Shown piece by piece: positions 1 through 7,416 of a stretch of 19,453 nucleotides of DNA. The notes beneath the pieces were generated by a model. The model was not told where the DNA came from. It ran no database searches and saw only the letters and a program-made list of their open reading frames with translations. Within the stretch, counting starts at the first letter, position 1. Every line of letters starts with the position of its first letter. The stretch lies in assembly GCA_045592225.1 (NCBI GenBank), contig JAZNUH010000019.1, forward strand, positions 1 to 19,453, in the 5' to 3' direction. A program made the position numbers and the translations under genes. Source of the DNA: JAZNUH01 sp045592225. GTDB lineage: Bacteria; Bacillota; Clostridia; UMGS1883; UMGS1540.

Positions 1-415
1 TACAGAAAATCACTGGGCTAAGGGTTACATTTCTGCTATGGCAGAACGCGGATTTATGATTGGTTACGATGATGGAACATTCAAGCCCGACATCTTAATC
101 CCCCGTGAACAGATTATAGTTGTTGCAGTTAGAAGTGCTTGCATGGCGGGAGACATTGTAAACAACGGAGCGGTTGTAACAGACAATGAGGACTTGATAA
201 ACAAGATTTACGCAGAAAATCCTGAACTTAAGGTAAGTGATTCCGAAATCACTGCAACAGACTTTGATGAAACATCAGAGTGGGCAAAAGAATATGTGAA
301 GATTGCGCTTGTAACAAATATGCTCAACGGCTATGCAAACGGTTCGGTTCGTCCGACAAGTAATGCAACAAGAGCAGAAGCGGCAGTAATTCTTAAACGA
401 GTTTTGCTTGGATAA
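1..415 (+). CDS. SLH-domain protein, C-terminal part (5' truncated by window)
   Basis: The reading frame is open from base 2, so the gene begins before the window and the ATG at 38 is internal. The translation starts in the middle of an S-layer-homology domain (HWAKGYISAMAERGF, then GYDDGTFKPD and IPREQ). A second SLH domain fills the C-terminus (EWAKEYVKIALVTNML, NGYANGSVRP, ATRAEAAVILKRVL) and the protein ends there with TAA at 413-415. SLH domains usually bind pyruvylated secondary cell-wall polymers and anchor exported proteins to the wall, so this is probably a cell-surface protein. The N-terminal part that would show its specific function is outside the window. The next gene is also an SLH protein. 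Confidence 0.9.
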   Translation, partial: TENHWAKGYISAMAERGFMIGYDDGTFKPDILIPREQIIVVAVRSACMAGDIVNNGAVVTDNEDLINKIYAENPELKVSDSEITATDFDETSEWAKEYVKIALVTNMLNGYANGSVRPTSNATRAEAAVILKRVLLG

Positions 416-428
416 ACTACAATAAAAG

Positions 429-455
429 GGGCGGTACAGAAAAGCTGTACCGCCC
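429..455 (+). terminator. Hairpin between the two SLH genes, possible weak terminator or attenuator
   Basis: A perfect 11-bp stem (GGGCGGTACAG at 429-439 with CTGTACCGCCC at 445-455) encloses an AAAAG loop, 14 bases after the stop of the upstream SLH gene. On the + strand the downstream bases (GTATTACTT) are only weakly T-rich. On the - strand the stem is followed by TTTTATT. It may end the first gene's transcript incompletely and allow some read-through into the second SLH gene. Confidence 0.65.
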
Positions 456-488
456 GTATTACTTAAAAGGAAAAAACGGAGGATAATA

Positions 489-1493
489 ATGAAAAAAATA
501 GTTTGTATGACGCTTGTTTGTTTAATGCTTTTTTCGAACGTATGTGCAATGAACATTAACCAGGCATTTAACCAGATAAAAAAAGAGTATCCGAAAATTG
601 TGCAAAGGCTTAATGCCGGCGGCGCAACCGATGCTGATATTATAAATTTTCTGGAGGATGTATCTGAATATTTAAAAGACAAAAATGTAACTATAACAAG
701 TGAAAATGTCGATGCTTTAGCACTTGAGGCAATACAAAAGGCAATATATTATAAAGAAAATCTGCCGGTGTATGAGGCGCTTACAACTGAATTTGCGGCA
801 GAGGCACTATACTTTGTGGCAAATAAGCAACTGCCCCCGTCACTTATGCCTTTCTACAACGCTTCAAAGAAAATACTGCTTGAATCACCCGAACTCTGGA
901 AAAACAGCGGTAGCAATAACACAGGTAAACCGTCGGAAAACAAGCAGGAACATACAGGAAAATTCAGTGACCTCGGTAATGTGGTATGGGCGCAGGAGGC
1001 TATAAATGCCCTTGTAAATGAAGGAATCATCAACGGTTATGAGGACGGAACCTTTAAACCCGAGAAAAATATTACAAGAGCAGAGTTTACCAAAATAATA
1101 GTTTCTGCACTTGGTATGGAAAGCTATGGTACGATGATTAATTTTACAGATGTAAATGAAGGGGACTGGTTCTATCCGTATATTGCTGCGGCGGTGGAAT
1201 ATGAAATTGTTAAAGGCTATGACACAGGGGAATTCAGACCTCATGATAACATAACGAGAGAAGATATTTGTGTAATTGTTTATCGTGCTATGGATTTATC
1301 GGAAAGTAATATAGCATATGCACCGGTAATTAATTTTACTGATAAGGATGATATTTCGCCGTATGCAGAAGTGGCAATTGCAAGGATGAATGAAGCCGGA
1401 ATAGTAAATGGTATGGGAGACGGAACATTTGCACCAAAGGCAAATGCCACAAGAGCCCAGGCGGCTAAAATCATTTATTCTGCATTCAGATAA
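489..1493 (+). CDS. Secreted protein with three C-terminal SLH domains
   Basis: A 334-residue exported protein. GGAGG at 478-482 sits 6 bases before the ATG. Residues 1-20 form a signal peptide: a lysine pair, a hydrophobic core, then NVCA before the likely cleavage site. Residues about 21-140 are a helical region I do not recognise. A short Ser/Asn/Gly/Lys linker follows at 139-157, then three SLH domains at about 159-208, 218-270 and 282-332. Each SLH domain carries the pattern GYxDGxFxP (GMGDGTFAP in the third) followed by N(I/A)TR. Three SLH repeats form the usual complete wall-anchoring unit. The protein is probably held on the cell wall; the role of the N-terminal part is unknown. It shares SLH content with the truncated gene upstream and ends just before the OLE promoter. 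Confidence 0.92.
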   Translation: MKKIVCMTLVCLMLFSNVCAMNINQAFNQIKKEYPKIVQRLNAGGATDADIINFLEDVSEYLKDKNVTITSENVDALALEAIQKAIYYKENLPVYEALTTEFAAEALYFVANKQLPPSLMPFYNASKKILLESPELWKNSGSNNTGKPSENKQEHTGKFSDLGNVVWAQEAINALVNEGIINGYEDGTFKPEKNITRAEFTKIIVSALGMESYGTMINFTDVNEGDWFYPYIAAAVEYEIVKGYDTGEFRPHDNITREDICVIVYRAMDLSESNIAYAPVINFTDKDDISPYAEVAIARMNEAGIVNGMGDGTFAPKANATRAQAAKIIYSAFR

Positions 1494-1498
1494 ACTTA

Positions 1499-1527
1499 TT
1501 GCAAATCTTTGTTTGCTGTGATATAAT
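1499..1527 (+). promoter_or_regulatory. Sigma-A type promoter of the OLE RNA / oapA-dxs unit
   Basis: TTGCAA at 1499-1504, a 17-base spacer, then TATAAT at 1522-1527, preceded by TG at 1519-1520 (extended -10). The expected transcription start is near 1533-1535, exactly where the structured RNA's terminal stem begins. It lies 6 bases after the stop codon of the SLH gene and is the strongest promoter-like sequence I find in the window. Confidence 0.85.
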
Positions 1528-1532
1528 AACTC

Positions 1533-2130
1533 GAGGTGGTGCAGTATCCTAGTCAGATCTGTCGGTTCCCAGGGCGGGCCTAAAAATCCGTCGAAGGGCA
1601 CATCGATGAAGTTCCTTGTGCCGGCTTTCGACGCCCAGTCGAGGGTCGGTGCTGGGGGTTAAGGTTTAGGGGCGATCCGCAATGGCATGCGGGCGTTGAC
1701 CCCTTTTCCGTGGAGACCTATGTTCGTGCCTTCGGGCTGCTTGTCTTGTGCAACAAAACGGGGTACGTCTTAGGATTAAACCTGATATGCGGTGCCTTGC
1801 GGTGCTGTGATCAGAGTAGCCTGCCTTGAGTGGGTATGAAGGATAGCGGACCGGACTTTTGTTTGTCGGCCAACAGACTAAAGTTATTGCTGCTTGAAAC
1901 CATATCTGCAAAAGAGGCTAAGAACCGTCGTGACTGTAGAGGAAATCTCCTAGGCTGTTCATTATGAGGAATACGGAGGATTGCAGTGCGGACTAAGTGG
2001 CAATCCGGTTCGGACGAAAGTTCGGCGTGCGTTTAATGGGGAACCGCCGATAGCGGCGACGCATCGGCACGTGCGTGGGAAATCCATCGCGGACCTATGC
2101 CGTAAACTTTACTCCGTGTTCTGCCACCAA
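1533..2130 (+). ncRNA. ole: OLE RNA (ornate large extremophilic RNA), about 600 nt
   Basis: This long stretch has no plausible protein gene. It is clearly richer in G+C than its flanks and full of complementary segments. The ends pair: GGTGG-(TG)-CAG at 1535-1544 with CTGCCACC at 2121-2128. Other stems are 1589-1595 with 1627-1633 enclosing 1597-1602 with 1617-1622; 1669-1672 with 1700-1703 enclosing 1677-1681 with 1688-1692; 1978-1984 with 2000-2006; 2044-2047 with 2053-2056; and 2073-2078 with 2084-2090. The size, a dedicated promoter, and a small membrane-protein gene directly downstream followed by dxs and tlyA match the known genetic setting of OLE RNA in Firmicutes. From published work, OLE RNA forms a membrane-associated complex with OapA (also OapB and OapC), and its loss makes Bacillus halodurans sensitive to short-chain alcohols, cold and Mg2+. 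The 5' end is inferred from the promoter and the 3' end from the terminal stem. I did not run a covariance search (Rfam RF01071). Confidence 0.88.
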
Positions 2131-2152
2131 CTATTTATTTTGGAGAAATGAT

Positions 2153-2773
2153 ATGACAGACGAAATTGGACCCAAACGAAGCAAAAAAATAAAGGTAAAA
2201 AATTCACATGTACCCAAAAAAAAGGTAAGTGTTTCATGGATTTTACTTACACTTTTGTTGACCTTTACTTTGTCGGTTGGAATAACACTTATAACAAATA
2301 TCTTGCTTCAGGATTTGCCTTTGGGCATAGCATTTTGTGTGCTTGTGGTAATTATTTCGTTGGGCATTATATTTGATATTTTGGGCATAGCGGTTACTGC
2401 AGCGGCAGAAGCTCCATTTCACGCAATGGCGTCAAGCCGTGTCAAAGGAGCAAAGGAGTCGGTTTCGCTTATCCGAAATGCGGAAAAAGTATCTAACTTC
2501 TGTAACGATGTTGTTGGCGATATATGCGGTATTATAAGTGGCTCAGCTGCAACGGTTGTTGTAACAGAGCTTGCTGTGAATTTTTCTGTTGAAACTATGG
2601 GGCTCAGCCTGCTGGTAACCGGTATCGTAGCGGCACTTACCGTAGGTGGAAAGGCGCTTGGCAAAACAGTAGCAATGACAAAATGTAATTCAATTGTATA
2701 TATAATCGGTAAAATAATCTATTTTTTCAAATTTTGGAATAGAATAGGCGGAAGGAAAAATAAAAATGGGTGA
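2153..2773 (+). CDS. oapA: OLE-associated membrane protein OapA
   Basis: A 206-residue membrane protein directly after the OLE RNA. The ATG at 2153 is chosen because TGGAG at 2141-2145 lies 7 bases before it. The in-frame ATG at 2075 would read through the RNA's conserved 3' part and its terminal stem. The N-terminus is strongly basic (KRSKKIKVK, PKKK; residues 8-24), which suits an RNA-binding partner. About four membrane segments follow: roughly 27-53, 56-86, 121-142 and 149-168. Between the second and third lies a conserved-looking stretch with FHAMASSRVKGAK (89-101) and NDVVGD (118-123). Residue D75 is a charged residue within the second segment. From published work OapA binds OLE RNA and places it at the membrane. 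The gene overlaps dxs by 8 bases, implying coupled translation. The identification rests on position, size and topology; I have no alignment. Confidence 0.82.
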   Translation: MTDEIGPKRSKKIKVKNSHVPKKKVSVSWILLTLLLTFTLSVGITLITNILLQDLPLGIAFCVLVVIISLGIIFDILGIAVTAAAEAPFHAMASSRVKGAKESVSLIRNAEKVSNFCNDVVGDICGIISGSAATVVVTELAVNFSVETMGLSLLVTGIVAALTVGGKALGKTVAMTKCNSIVYIIGKIIYFFKFWNRIGGRKNKNG

Positions 2774-4613
2774 ATTGCTTGATAAAGTTAATTCTCCGGC
2801 GGATATTAAATCAATGAGTATGGACTCTCTTAATGTTCTCTCCGGAGATATAAGAGAGTTTTTAATTGATAAAATTTCTGTTACGGGTGGGCACCTGGCT
2901 TCAAATCTCGGTGTGGTGGAGCTTACTTTGGCATTGCACAGAACATTCAATACACCTGAAGATAAAATTGTATGGGATGTAGGACATCAGGCTTATGTAC
3001 ATAAAATACTCACAGGAAGAAAAGATAAGTTTGACACAATCCGTAAAAAAGGCGGTATAAGCGGATTTCCAAAGACGAGCGAAAGTAAATACGATGCTTT
3101 TGATACAGGACATTCGGGCACGTCATTGTCTGTTGCACTGGGGCTGGCAGTTTCAAGAGATCTGGCTAATGAAAAACACGAGGTAATAGCAGTGGTAGGT
3201 GACGCCGCGTTTGGTGGCGGAATGTCATTTGAGGCATTAAACCATATATCGCACAGCGGTAAAAAGGTTATAATTGTTTTAAATGATAATCAGATGTCTA
3301 TTGGTAAAGCAACCGGAAGTATTTCAAAATATCTAAATAAAATACGAACTAACGAAAAGTATTATTCGCTAAAGCGCGAAACAAAAGAGTTTTTTGATAA
3401 GATACCGCTGGTTGGCAAGCCTGTATCCAAGGGACTTAAAAGGATAAAGGGGCTTTTAAAGTATGCGGTAACACCGGGCGTTGTGTTTGAACAACTTGGA
3501 TATAAGTATCTTGGTCCGGTTGATGGACATAACATTGAGCTTTTATGTAAAACCTTTGAAGAAGCCAAACGCACAAGTAATGCCTGTGTTGTTCATGTAA
3601 CAACAATCAAAGGCAAGGGGTATTCTGAGGCGGAGGAGCATCCTACAGAATATCACGCCATTTCCGGCAATAAAAAGAAAAGCAGTGCGGTAACTTTTTC
3701 AGAAGCTTTTGGTAATACACTGACCGAACTTGCAAAGGAAGATAAAAAACTTGTTGCTATTTCTCCATCAATGGCGAGTTCATCCGGACTTGGTGACTTT
3801 ATGCAACAATACCCCGACAGATTTTACGATACGGGAATTGCAGAGGCGCATGCGGCAACATTTGCCGCAGGAATTGAAGCGGGAGGACAAACGCCTGTGC
3901 TTGCCGTTTATTCTACGTTTTTGCAGAGAGCGTATGATTCGCTGGTTCATGACATTGCCCTTTGTAACCGCCATGTTGTACTTGCTATTGACAGGGCAGG
4001 GGTAGTAGGTGAGGATGGTGAAACTCATCAGGGAGTTTTTGACTTGTCCTATTTAATGCACATACCTAATATGTCCGTACTAGCTCCCGCAGACACAGAT
4101 GAGCTTGAACAAATGATAACCTATGCGGTTAAAGACCACAAAGGTCCTATCGCGATAAGATACCCGAGAGGCTCTGCTCCTGTTATTGAACACAACAGCT
4201 TTGAATTTGGTAAGGCTGAAACAGTAAAAAAAGGTGACAAACTTACAATTGTAGCGGTGGGTAAAATGCTGCACACGGCACTTGAAACGGCAGAAATACT
4301 GGAGAAAGAAGGTATTTCGGCAGAGGTAATAAACGTAAGAAGCGTAAAACCCTTTGACAGTGAGAGTATTATTTCTTCCATAAAGAAAACAGGTATGGTT
4401 GTTACAATGGAGGATAATCTTATCAGCGGTGGATTCGGAAACACACTTGCCGCATATATGGCACAGATGCAGATAAATGTACCTGTTGTAGTTAAAGGTT
4501 TTCCGCAGGAATTTATTTCACACGCAGCTGTTACTGAAATTATGAAGGACTATAAACTGGATGCAGAAAGTGTTGCACAAGAGGTGGAAAAAATATATGA
4601 AAACAAGGCTTGA
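2766..4613 (+). CDS. dxs: 1-deoxy-D-xylulose-5-phosphate synthase
   Basis: A cytosolic thiamine-diphosphate enzyme. It condenses pyruvate and glyceraldehyde 3-phosphate to DXP, the first step of the MEP isoprenoid pathway (undecaprenyl phosphate, quinones). At 615 residues it has the usual length. Visible landmarks are GGHLASNLG (41-49), VWDVGHQAYVHK (69-80), the ThDP/Mg2+ motif GDAAFGGGMSFEALN (145-159) with NDN at 173-175, GIAEAHAATFAAG (357-369) with the catalytic glutamate E360, YSTFLQRAYD (382-391) and DRAGVVGEDGETHQG (409-423) with H421. Two signature positions differ from those usual in the family: GDG is GDA here and EQHA is EAHA. The fold and remaining motifs are intact, so the enzyme is probably active. 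The start overlaps oapA by 8 bases; AAGGA at 2752-2756 is the likely binding site. Finding dxs next to OLE/oapA matches other Firmicutes. Confidence 0.95.
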   Translation: MGELLDKVNSPADIKSMSMDSLNVLSGDIREFLIDKISVTGGHLASNLGVVELTLALHRTFNTPEDKIVWDVGHQAYVHKILTGRKDKFDTIRKKGGISGFPKTSESKYDAFDTGHSGTSLSVALGLAVSRDLANEKHEVIAVVGDAAFGGGMSFEALNHISHSGKKVIIVLNDNQMSIGKATGSISKYLNKIRTNEKYYSLKRETKEFFDKIPLVGKPVSKGLKRIKGLLKYAVTPGVVFEQLGYKYLGPVDGHNIELLCKTFEEAKRTSNACVVHVTTIKGKGYSEAEEHPTEYHAISGNKKKSSAVTFSEAFGNTLTELAKEDKKLVAISPSMASSSGLGDFMQQYPDRFYDTGIAEAHAATFAAGIEAGGQTPVLAVYSTFLQRAYDSLVHDIALCNRHVVLAIDRAGVVGEDGETHQGVFDLSYLMHIPNMSVLAPADTDELEQMITYAVKDHKGPIAIRYPRGSAPVIEHNSFEFGKAETVKKGDKLTIVAVGKMLHTALETAEILEKEGISAEVINVRSVKPFDSESIISSIKKTGMVVTMEDNLISGGFGNTLAAYMAQMQINVPVVVKGFPQEFISHAAVTEIMKDYKLDAESVAQEVEKIYENKA

Positions 4614-5391
4614 TATATATCTTACAGAAAATAATCTGGCAACAGGCAGAGATAAGGCGAAAGCCATTATAATGTCAGGTATTGTTTATGTAAATGAACA
4701 AAAAGCAGACAAGGCAGGAATGCTTGTTTCAGAAGATGATAAGATTGAGGTGCGCGGAAGCACGCTTGCCTATGTAAGCCGCGGAGGATTAAAGCTTGAA
4801 AAAGCAATGAAATCCTTTGGGATAAAGCTTGACGATAAAGTTTGCATGGACATTGGTGCATCGACAGGCGGTTTTACAGACTGTATGCTGCAAAACGGTG
4901 CGGTCAAAGTTTTTGCCGTGGATGTAGGATATGGTCAGCTTGCTTGGTCGCTCCGCACCGACGAGCGCGTGTGCAATATGGAACGCACAAATATAAGATA
5001 CGTTACAAAAGAGGATATAGGCGAGCAACTTGATTTTGCGAGTGTCGATGTTTCTTTTATTTCGTTAAAGCTTGTACTTCCTGTTTTAAAGGAGCTTTTA
5101 AAGGATAATGGCGAGGCTGTATGCCTTATTAAGCCACAGTTTGAAGCGGGACGTGAAAAGGTTGGTAAAAACGGTGTGGTAAGAGAAAAGGAAACCCACA
5201 TAGAAGTTATAAATATGGTTAAGGAATATGTGCTTTCACAGGAGTTTTCTATATTGGGCATCGATTTTTCACCCATTAAAGGACCTAAAGGAAATATTGA
5301 ATACCTTATTTATATAAAAAAATGCTCGACTGAACCAAAAGAGTTTGACGTAAATAGTATAGTTGATACAGCTCATGAAGAGGCTAACTGA
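4597..5391 (+). CDS. tlyA: TlyA/YqxC-type rRNA 2'-O-methyltransferase
   Basis: A 264-residue protein. It starts at the ATG at 4597, preceded by GAGGTGG at 4581-4587, and overlaps the end of dxs by 17 bases. Residues 1-60 form an S4-like RNA-binding domain (RLDIYL, GRDKAKAIIMSG, YVNEQ). SRGGLKLEKA (61-70) leads into an FtsJ/RrmJ-type methyltransferase. This has the S-adenosylmethionine motif DIGASTGGFTDCML (85-98), DVGYGQL (109-115), the VDVSFISLK segment (150-158), LIKPQFEAG (177-185) and GNIEYL near the end. D151 and K179 are candidates for the catalytic K-D-K-E set. In mycobacteria TlyA methylates 16S and 23S rRNA riboses; the old hemolysin label is probably misleading. In Firmicutes the gene commonly follows dxs, as here. 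The recN and argR/ahrC genes often found next are not present. Confidence 0.93.
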   Translation: MKTRLDIYLTENNLATGRDKAKAIIMSGIVYVNEQKADKAGMLVSEDDKIEVRGSTLAYVSRGGLKLEKAMKSFGIKLDDKVCMDIGASTGGFTDCMLQNGAVKVFAVDVGYGQLAWSLRTDERVCNMERTNIRYVTKEDIGEQLDFASVDVSFISLKLVLPVLKELLKDNGEAVCLIKPQFEAGREKVGKNGVVREKETHIEVINMVKEYVLSQEFSILGIDFSPIKGPKGNIEYLIYIKKCSTEPKEFDVNSIVDTAHEEAN

Positions 5392-5404
5392 TGGAGGACA
5401 GATT

Positions 5405-6049
5405 ATGAAAAAAATGTACACTCTTGGTGAGGAGATTTTTAATTCGGTAACTCATGGCATTGGTATTCTTTTATCAGTGACGGCACTTGTGCTTATGACC
5501 ATTGTTTCGGTTAAGTATGGAAATACGTTGTGTATAGTGTCATCGGTAATTTACGGCGCATCGCTTATAATAATGTATGCGTCATCAACCATGTATCATG
5601 CACTTACCAACAAAACCGCAAAAAAAGTATTTCGGATACTTGACCATGGAGCAATATTTCTTCTTATAGCAGGTACGTATACACCATATACCCTGATTGC
5701 CATGCATAATCTTACAGGACTTATTTTGTTTATTGCAATATGGGCGTGTGCAGTACTTGGCATAACCTTAAATAGTATAAATTTAAAAAAATACGCAATA
5801 GCATCTGTGGTTTGTTACATACTTATGGGGTGGGCAATAATTTTTGCAATTAAACCGCTTATTGCCGCAATATCAGGTCCCGGAATGGGCCTGCTGCTCG
5901 CAGGCGGAATAGTATACACTGCAGGAATTGCATTTTATGCTTTTGGCAGTAAGGTGAGATATTTGCATTCGGTATGGCACTTATTTGTACTTGCAGGCAG
6001 TATGTTGCACTACTTTTCAATATTTCTTTATGTTTTACCCTGGAATTAA
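5405..6049 (+). CDS. Hemolysin III / PAQR-family membrane protein (YqfA-like)
   Basis: A 214-residue integral membrane protein with about seven hydrophobic segments. The ATG at 5405 is chosen because GGAGG-type bases (TGGAGGA, 5392-5398) lie 7 bases before it; the stop of tlyA is 13 bases upstream. Family marks are EEIFNSVTHGIG (9-20), SSTMYHAL (60-67), LDHGAIFLLIAGTYTPYT (79-96) and YLHSVWHLFVLAGSMLHY near the C-terminus. The conserved set H65, D80, H188 and H192 matches the likely metal site of this superfamily, to which the eukaryotic adiponectin receptors (PAQR) belong. Those members act as metal-dependent hydrolases on lipids. For bacterial members the role is unproven and haemolysis is doubtful; a role in membrane lipid state is an inference. 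It lies inside the OLE-dxs unit, which is rich in membrane functions. Confidence 0.92.
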   Translation: MKKMYTLGEEIFNSVTHGIGILLSVTALVLMTIVSVKYGNTLCIVSSVIYGASLIIMYASSTMYHALTNKTAKKVFRILDHGAIFLLIAGTYTPYTLIAMHNLTGLILFIAIWACAVLGITLNSINLKKYAIASVVCYILMGWAIIFAIKPLIAAISGPGMGLLLAGGIVYTAGIAFYAFGSKVRYLHSVWHLFVLAGSMLHYFSIFLYVLPWN

Positions 6050-6061
6050 GGAGAGAAAAAT

Positions 6062-7405
6062 ATGCTGGACTATTTAGTAATTTTTATTTGTAAAATTATA
6101 GTGTTTGTCACAGGCTTGCTTGGTGGCGGTACAGGTCTGCCGGGCAGAATTGCGCTTAAAATCCGACCGCAGATTTTAAAAACCCTTGCAAAGGAATACA
6201 GGGTTGTGCTTATTACCGGAACAAACGGAAAAACCACAACCACGGGTATGATAAAAAATATTCTGGTTACTGCAGGTAAACGTGCAATAATCAGTGACAG
6301 TGGGGCGAATATGAAAAGCGGAATAACCGCCTGCCTTATAAAAAACCACAGGTTTTTCAAAAAGACCAAAGAACAGTTTGCAGTTTTAGAGGTTGACGAG
6401 GCATATATGCGCCACGTAGTAGAGGATTTGTCGCCCGAGATTATTGCGGTTACAAACATATTCCGAGATCAGCTTGACCGCTACGGCGACGTGGATAATA
6501 CCATGAATTTAATTGAAGAAGCTTGCACAAAAGTACCCGAAACACGGCTTGTTTTAAATGGCGATGAGGCAATGCTTTGTGACTTTGCACCCGGAAATCC
6601 GCATTTTTATTATGGCTTCAGGGTACCTGCTTCCTACGATAACAAATGTGATGTAAATGAGGGCGGTAGTTTTTGTAAAAAATGCGGAGCGCCATATAAG
6701 TATCATTTCACAACCTTCAGTAGGTTGGGTGACTGGGAGTGTACCGGATGTCAGAGACAAAGACCGGCACTTGCACTTTCGGTATCGGCTATCAAAAATA
6801 TATCGGCTGATTCTACCGATATATCATTTGATGGGATGGACATAACCGTACCACAACCCGGACTTTATAACGTGTACAATGCTCTGTGTGCCGCTTTGTG
6901 TACCCGTTTGCTCGGCGCAGACGATTCGGCAATAAGAGAGGGAATTTTAAATCAGGAAAGCCGTTTTGGCAGACAGGAAACAATAAAAATTGATTCCCAT
7001 GAAATAAGGCTTATTCTTGTTAAAAACCCTGCGGGTGCAAATGAGGCCATAAACTCTGTTATGCCTGACAAGGACAGTGTTCGTCTTGGCTTTATGCTCA
7101 CAGACGATTACGGTGACGGACAGGATGTTTCGTGGATTTATGATGTTGATTATGAAAAACTGGCAACACTAGACTATAAAAATATACTTATTGGCGGCAC
7201 TCGCGCCTTTGATATGGCGGTGCGCCTTAAGGTTGCAGGACTTGATACGGGCACCTTTGATGTATGTGAGGATTATGACAGTCTGCTAAGCACAATAAAA
7301 TCAGGTTATAACAGCAGAGTATATCTTTTTGCAACTTATACCGCAATGGTTTCATTTCGCAGATATCTCCGTAAAAAGAGATATATTAAAAAGCTTTGGT
7401 ATTAG
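6062..7405 (+). CDS. murT: Lipid II isoglutaminyl synthase, Mur-ligase-like subunit MurT
   Basis: A 447-residue Mur-ligase-like protein that works with GatD to amidate the alpha-carboxyl of D-glutamate in lipid II. It activates that carboxylate with ATP. Landmarks are the P-loop ITGTNGKTTTT (51-61), EVDE (110-113), FRDQLDRYGD (134-143), a zinc ribbon FCKKCG (C205, C208) with WECTGC (C227, C230), YNVYNALCA (269-277), KNPAGANEAI (321-330) and TDDYGDGQDVSWIYD (347-361). The zinc ribbon inside the ATP domain and KNPxGxNE separate MurT from true Mur ligases. An aspartate at 348-349 lies where the family has the residue that completes GatD's active site. AAGGAG at 6048-6053 overlaps the stop codon of the upstream gene, and the start follows 12 bases after that stop. 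gatD begins 11 bases later. Confidence 0.95.
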   Translation: MLDYLVIFICKIIVFVTGLLGGGTGLPGRIALKIRPQILKTLAKEYRVVLITGTNGKTTTTGMIKNILVTAGKRAIISDSGANMKSGITACLIKNHRFFKKTKEQFAVLEVDEAYMRHVVEDLSPEIIAVTNIFRDQLDRYGDVDNTMNLIEEACTKVPETRLVLNGDEAMLCDFAPGNPHFYYGFRVPASYDNKCDVNEGGSFCKKCGAPYKYHFTTFSRLGDWECTGCQRQRPALALSVSAIKNISADSTDISFDGMDITVPQPGLYNVYNALCAALCTRLLGADDSAIREGILNQESRFGRQETIKIDSHEIRLILVKNPAGANEAINSVMPDKDSVRLGFMLTDDYGDGQDVSWIYDVDYEKLATLDYKNILIGGTRAFDMAVRLKVAGLDTGTFDVCEDYDSLLSTIKSGYNSRVYLFATYTAMVSFRRYLRKKRYIKKLWY

Positions 7406-7416
7406 GAGGGGTGAAG

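Noticed and set aside
1666..1911. Open frame of 81 codons on the - strand within the 1533-2130 region
   Set aside because: It lies in the structured RNA, has no convincing binding site and its translation is rich in Arg/His/Pro without any domain; it is a by-product of the higher G+C.
2067..2074. Palindrome GCACGTGC as a possible operator
   Set aside because: It lies inside the RNA between two stems and is more simply part of its folding; there is no second copy elsewhere that I can see.
1533..2130. Considered tmRNA, RNase P RNA, large SRP RNA, or a group I/II intron for this region
   Set aside because: No tRNA-like ends or tag frame, no SRP core motif, no intron-encoded protein or domain V-like hairpin. 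The terminal stem, size and oapA-dxs context fit OLE instead.
4561..4596. Extra 12 codons at the start of tlyA from an ATG at 4561
   Set aside because: The family normally begins close to the RLDIYL segment, and GAGGTGG at 4581-4587 points to the ATG at 4597.
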